Shown here in pieces: positions 59,216 through 64,000 of a stretch of 64,000 bases of DNA. The notes under the pieces are model-generated. The model did not search any database. It was not told where the DNA came from and worked only from the letters and a program-made list of their open reading frames with translations. Source of the stretch: Tamarix chinensis (taxonomy: Eukaryota; Streptophyta; Magnoliopsida; Caryophyllales; Tamaricaceae); contig CM060171.1 in the NCBI GenBank assembly GCA_030549775.1, positions 144,728,859 through 144,792,858 on the forward strand, read 5' to 3'. The position numbers and the translations under genes are program-made. Numbering within the stretch: the stretch's first letter is position 1; every line of letters begins with the position of its first letter.

Positions 59216-59517
59216 TTCAAGTTTATTATTACCTTTAACTCGGGTAAATTTTAGTAATCTATACATTTCTTCCATGTCTCTTATTCAAAGTTATTTGGCT
59301 TCTAGTTATTATCCTCCAACTCTTTTATCTTCATATTTTTCTTCTTTGTATTGGTCTTGATATAGCCTTCTAATACTAGTCTGAGTATAATTCTATAAAC
59401 ATATTTGCCTTCATTAATTGATGTTGAAGTATTTCTACAAAATTTTCATATACCATATTATTGCTTTATAAAATGATTTTTTTTATATCTAAACTAATAA
59501 TATATGAATATCTTAAG

Positions 59518-59703
59518 TAGGGATGGCAACGGGTCTCAGACCCGACTCAAACCCGCTACACCTGCCTCATTTTTAACGGGTCTGGGTCCATGATTTTTGG
59601 ACCCGACAGGTCTGGGCCAAGTCTGGATCCATATGTATCATAATGAGTCTGGATTTGGGTGCAGTAGTTCTAGACCCAGATCTGACCCGCTAGACCCGTT
59701 TAG

Positions 59704-59734
<31 letters not shown>

Positions 59735-60172
59735 ATACATATATAAATACATACTATTATTATGTTTGTTATTATTATCATAATCTTATTTGAGCTCCTT
59801 ATTTATTTATTTTTTGTATATTTACATTATAAGCAATATGTATAATATTGTATTCTAAAAGCATTAAAACACCATTTAAAAAGTTAACGTAACTAATTGA
59901 ATATATTTATTTTTTCACTTAAAGGATTTTTTAACAAAAAATACATATTAAGCTATACAAAACATAAATGTATTTGTATTTGCATAAATTATTAATATTT
60001 TTTTTTCAAAAATAGCAAGAACCATTCACTCACTAGACCCGATAGATTTGGGTATGGGTCGGTACTTTTGAGACCCGACGGGTTTGGATCAGGTCTAGGT
60101 CTAAGTAATATAAACACATCTGAGTCTGGGTCTGGCTGAACTCGACCTAGACTCGAGCTATTTCCATCCTTA
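59518..60172. mobile_element. hAT-like non-autonomous element with ACCCG-rich ends
   Basis: TAGGGATGGCAACGGGTC at the left; the complement of the right end is TAAGGATGGAAATAGC. The 8-bp flanks ATCTTAAG (59510-59517) and ACCTCAAG (60173-60180) agree at six positions. Both arms are dense in GACCCG/CGGGTC and TCTGGG blocks in both orientations, around an AT-rich core with a (GT)n run. 655 bp, no coding capacity. Confidence 0.7.
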
Positions 60173-60277
60173 ACCTCAAGTCTGGGAGAAATAATTGTAA
60201 CACCCCAAAATTCACAGTTTTTTTTAAAACAGAAGCAACTAAATTAAAACTTGTGAAATCTGGGGATATTACTGCCA

Positions 60278-60323
60278 CACTTAGTACCAAACCAGTTCAC
60301 TCCGACCGTTCTAGTACCAAGTG
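60278..60323 (-). other. Terminal hairpin of unit I
   Basis: CACTTAGTAC (60278-60287) faces GTACCAAGTG (60314-60323); it pairs fully with one G-U in the transcript sense. Confidence 0.65.
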
Positions 60324-60709
60324 TTAAGGCTAAAAAAATATTATCGTCAAACTTAAACCTAGAGTTCATAGAAAGAACTAGAAAGATCGTAACATAGAAA
60401 TCATAGTACGTGTAAAAGTTACAATCCAAAAGAGTACAATCAATCATAAGATAGAAATCAGAGTGCATAGTTAAAGTTCCTAAAAAGGAAATAAAGTTTC
60501 CAACTGGTAAAAATTAAGTTTAGGATACTCAATACAAAATAGAAGATCATAAAAAGGAATTTCGGCCATGCCACTCTCGATCTCCAAACCATTTCCATGA
60601 TCAACTCTCATTCCCACCCGATGCCTCACAAGCATCGAAGAAACCAAAAATAGCATCACCAACTTGTATAAAGTTAGAGGGGCCTTCTGCTTGTGGGAAT
60701 GAGCAACAC

Positions 60710-60742
60710 CCATAAAAAGGGTGGTCAGTACGCTACGTACTG
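60710..60742 (-). other. Tandem hairpins of unit I
   Basis: ACACCC with GGGTG, then CAGTACGCTACGTACTG (60726-60742), identical to the copy in unit F. Confidence 0.8.
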
Positions 60743-60924
60743 AGTAAGATAACCATGCACTAAGGCCAACACATAAATGCACATAATTCAAGCACAATAA
60801 CATAACAACATTCAATCTTTACAGATAAATAAAGGCCAAGCCGTAGTCGAGATAAATTAATTATTTAATATCTGATCAATGCTCAATTCACACCATGCTT
60901 ATTATCATTCCATGCGAGTATGGG

Positions 60925-61220
60925 AACCCCACTATTATAGCTAGTGGACCGGAAACTTATAGGGCATAAAGCTCCTGACCACTATTATTCGTTGGTGAAT
61001 TGGTTTGGCCCCGACTCTCATGGTGTTTCATTGTAAGTACTTAGTGTCTTCCCAGGTCTTATCAAAATTATGTTCAGTTTGTTGAGTACGGAATCCCCCA
61101 CTATTATAGCCGGTGGACCGAAAAACATACAGGCATAATGTGCCTGACCTCTATTATTCGCCAGTGGATCGGTCTCTAGGGTATACCGGCTCTTGACCAC
61201 TATTATTCGCTAGTGGACCA
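60925..61220 (-). repeat. Motif array of unit I
   Basis: Five to six copies of CCACTATTATAGCCGGTGG type near 60929, 60979, 61098, 61149 and 61197, with linkers related to those of F. The box TTAAATGATTAGTGTCTTA is at about 61250. Confidence 0.8.
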
Positions 61221-62699
61221 ATCTAGGTCCAGCTCAACAGTCTTCTTCTTTAAATGATTAGTGTCTTACCGTGTTTTATTCTAAAAGGTCTTCACCTTAG
61301 ACATGCACGTCACACTCCATCTACACTTATCCTCCCAAGAGGGCCCGTCCCATATTTTGAGATTCTGCCCCTCCTAACACACCTCATCATCCTTTCCTTC
61401 TTTCCCTAACTCACAAGGCTCACTATTTTGCACCTCCAAGCGCAATCATTGTCTTACTCTAGGGTTTTCTCTAGAAACCCTAATTTAGGCCTATGTGGCC
61501 CATCCTACTCCACCTCACACAACCCAAACTATTTTAAAACCCCCACATTACGACCCTTAGATTCAACCCTCATCATCACACTTTACTCACCAAGTACACG
61601 TATGATCACGAAACCCTAGGTAGCCACATCAAACCCTAGCCGACCACACTAAACCCTAGCATCCTCATTTTCACATGTCACCTCTCCATTTCTCACCTTC
61701 CACTCTTATTTTCCCGTGATGCCCATGTTCATCCCTTACATGATAATCTTCCATCCTCATCTCATACTCCATTCACCCTCATTTATTTTCCTTTTTACCA
61801 CCTTCTCATAGTAGGGTTTTCTCCCAAACCCTAGCTCTGTCTCCTATGTACCCTCATAGTGGTTCACATACTATATTTCACCCAAAGCCTTCAAACACCC
61901 AAACAACTCTTCCATTACCTTCCTTACACTCCAAGTCAACTTTTTCATATGTAAATGTTGCCCCAATGTAGACCCTATTCATCCCATACAACCCTTCGAA
62001 CTTTTTCACGCAAAACCCTAAACTCCCATGCAAACCCTAGATTCCTCCATGCAAAACTATATATTCATCCATGCAAAATCCTAGATTCTTCCATTCATGG
62101 GTCATGCAATATTTAGGTCAAATCCACATCCCTTGGTCAACTTATTCCCCTTTGGTCAACTTACTTCCCCATTTTCCTTTTTCATCATTTCACCCTATAT
62201 CATCACATTACATAAGCTAGCATGCATGTCCTAAAAGGCCACAACACATCACATCATAATCACAACACAAACATATTATACACATGCCATAAAATAACAC
62301 ATGAGCATACCTCAACTCCAAGCTACGCTACACGTAAATAGTTATAATGATAAGCATAATATATATAACATATCATGACACATGGCATACGAGGCATACA
62401 AAACACATTACACACATAAGGCCTTAGCTACACCCTTACCTAACATGACACCGGTCTTGAAGCATGCTTCTATGCCTCAGGATTTTGACTAGTCTCACCT
62501 ATAAGAGGGAAAAACTAAGGATTAGTTTCCCTCCTACCAAAAATACTATTATTCCCTAATTTATTCTAAGATTAGGGTTACAAATAAAATAATAATATAA
62601 TAGTAGTAACACTATCTAAGTACTAATCTTGCTAAGGATAAAAGTAATAATAGTAATACTGGAAAAGATAATAATATAAGGTTTGAAGATTTTATCCTA

Positions 62700-63460
62700 A
62701 TAATAATAATGATACTAATAATGGTATAATTTGAAATAATATAAAATAAGGGATTTGACCCTTCACCGAAATAACAACAACAACAACAACAACAATAATA
62801 GTAATAATAATAATACTAATAATAATACAGCATATATTCTATGCTCTTTTAGTCTGGGGATATGGAGGAAGATAAGACTGGCGTTTAATCATCGAGATGT
62901 TGTACGTTCTTGGGATGAAGAGATAAAAAGTTTTGGCAAGAACCACAAGACAACCTAAGGATAAGAAAGCTATATTACGTGCCTCATTTGTCACTTTTAT
63001 TACTTTAATATGGTATGAGCGTAATTCAAGAATCTTTCATAATTTAGCACACATTAGTAGCAGCTTGCTGCAAGATATTAGTTTCATTATAGCTAGTAGG
63101 TGTTTGACCTTGGATCGTAGAAATGCCTATGTTAGATGGCAGCAATTATTGACAAGCTAGTCATGAACTGAGTTGGTTGTATTTTTTTTAGCCTTCGGGC
63201 CGTTTGTTTATAGATTTTGTTTTTACTTATAAAAAAACAATAGTAGTAGTAGTAATAATAATGATGATGATAATATTAATCAAAAATAATGTTAAATAGG
63301 GTTTCGAACCTACATTAAAATAATATTAGTAGTAGGAGCAGGAGTAGTAGGAGGAGCAGGAGGAGCAGTAGTAGCAGTAGCAGTAGTAAAGACAAAATAG
63401 GGCTTCGGCCCTTAATAGTAATAATAAAAACCATAATAATAATAATAATAATAATATAAT
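62700..63460. repeat. (AAT)n/(AGT)n microsatellites of unit I
   Basis: AAT, AAC, AGT and AGG-type trinucleotide runs on both sides of the LINE fragment, the equivalent of the tract in A and F. Confidence 0.85.
62826..63230 (+). pseudogene. LINE 3' fragment
   Basis: Sequence not repetitive in composition, sitting in the trinucleotide tract. It reads WRKIRLAFNHRDVV, then after a frame change FITLIWYERNSRIFHN (frame from 62933). This is the C-terminal region after the reverse transcriptase of plant L1-type LINEs (the IWxERNxRIF motif). It ends GTTTTTACTTATAAAAAAAC, a short A-tail. 5'-truncated. A target duplication cannot be recognised in the AAT background. Confidence 0.75.
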
Positions 63461-64000
63461 GTAATTAAATTAAATAAAGCTTAATAAATTAGGGTTCAAG
63501 GGTTGAGAGAGTTTAGGGAAGAAAAGAGAGATAGTTGAATGCTGGGAAAAGGATAGGGGGAATGAGGGTGGAAGTTGGGGTGGTAGAGGTTGCCTAGGTG
63601 AGGAGGGTTGGAATGAGGGTGGTGGTATGGCAAAAGGTGGCGGCGGTTGTGGTGGTTGATAGTGGAGGAAAGGGAGAAAGAGAGGAGGAGAGGGAGAAAG
63701 GGAGCAAAGAGGGTAGAGGAAGGTAGAGGAAGGTATGCAGGATAATTTAGGAGGTGATGGTTGTGGCGGAAGTGGTGGCAAATGGTGGTGTGAAGGGTGG
63801 TAGAGGTGAAGGAGTGGTTGATCGAGAAGGGAACTATGCACGGCCAGGGTGGCTCATGCAGGGCAAATCAAGGGAGGAGGAAGGTGTAGTTTGGTAGAAG
63901 GTGATGTAGGGAGTGGCGCTGTGGATGACTCTAGTGGCGGCGCTGGGCGACGGCGATGGCAAGGGTGTTTGAAAGGGAGGGGGTTTTCTAGGTTGGAAAT

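Larger units (their letters stand above)
60196..64000 (-). mobile_element. Long LTR-family unit I, cut by the window edge
   Basis: It begins TGTAACACCCC at 60196 (left flank ATAAT). In order: terminal hairpin, acceptor region, tandem hairpins, motif array, donor-like GGTAAGGG (complement of 62433-62440), GAAGCATGCTTC palindrome (about 62460-62471), (AAT)n with a LINE fragment, and a G-rich leader from 63490. The order matches unit F throughout. The 5' end lies beyond 64000. The proline-rich frame at 63470-63841 is compositional. Confidence 0.85.

Noticed and set aside
63300..63316. tRNA T-loop-like GTTTCGAAC
   Set aside because: No surrounding cloverleaf; it lies in trinucleotide repeats.

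Overview
The window is nuclear DNA of a flowering plant. It is AT-rich, its genes have introns with GT-AG borders, and it carries plant-type mobile elements: a Cassandra LTR with a 5S rRNA-derived segment, a chromodomain Ty3 element, CACTA, hAT-like and Stowaway-like elements, copia and LINE remnants. I cannot name the species or decide between monocot and eudicot. Only two host genes can be supported, both on the + strand.

Gene 1 (21510-24352, five exons, 475 codons) encodes a rhodanese-domain protein of the TrhO/UPF0176 family, resembling plant STR8. Gene 2 encodes the 61-residue subunit 10 (6.7 kDa protein, QCR10) of the mitochondrial cytochrome bc1 complex. Its two tiny coding exons (40718-40849 and 52836-52889) are separated by an intron of 11,986 bp. 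About 10 kb of that intron is three transposon insertions, each delimited by target-site duplications (TSDs): a Ty3 chromovirus (41222-46662), a hAT-type MITE (47331-47641) and a CACTA element (48205-52484).

Layout. Positions 1-20435 are a nested stack of long LTR-like units with TGTAAYACCCC...GGGGTRTTACA ends: H2 contains H1; H1 was hit by A (969-4999), B (5190-14314) and D (14458-19384); B contains C (7503-13670); C contains an unrelated LTR, E (11192-12938); A contains a Cassandra solo LTR (1839-2142). Nearly every junction has a 5-bp TSD. Gene 1 follows, then AT-rich DNA with a MITE and a decayed copia element (about 27865-31015), two more units of the long family (G 31679-34777; F 35100-39446), a hAT-like repeat, gene 2, and an AT-rich stretch with two hAT-like elements, a 310-bp tandem duplication and a degenerate telomere-like tract. 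A ninth family member (I, 60196 to the edge), itself hit by a LINE fragment, closes the window.

The main unexplained signal is the long LTR family. Its units are about 3-5 kb long and have no gag or pol. They share an array of CCACCGGCTATAATAGTGG-like motifs, a pair of short hairpins, a candidate splice donor and acceptor, and a hairpin near the 3' end whose stem sequence differs between members while its pairing is kept.
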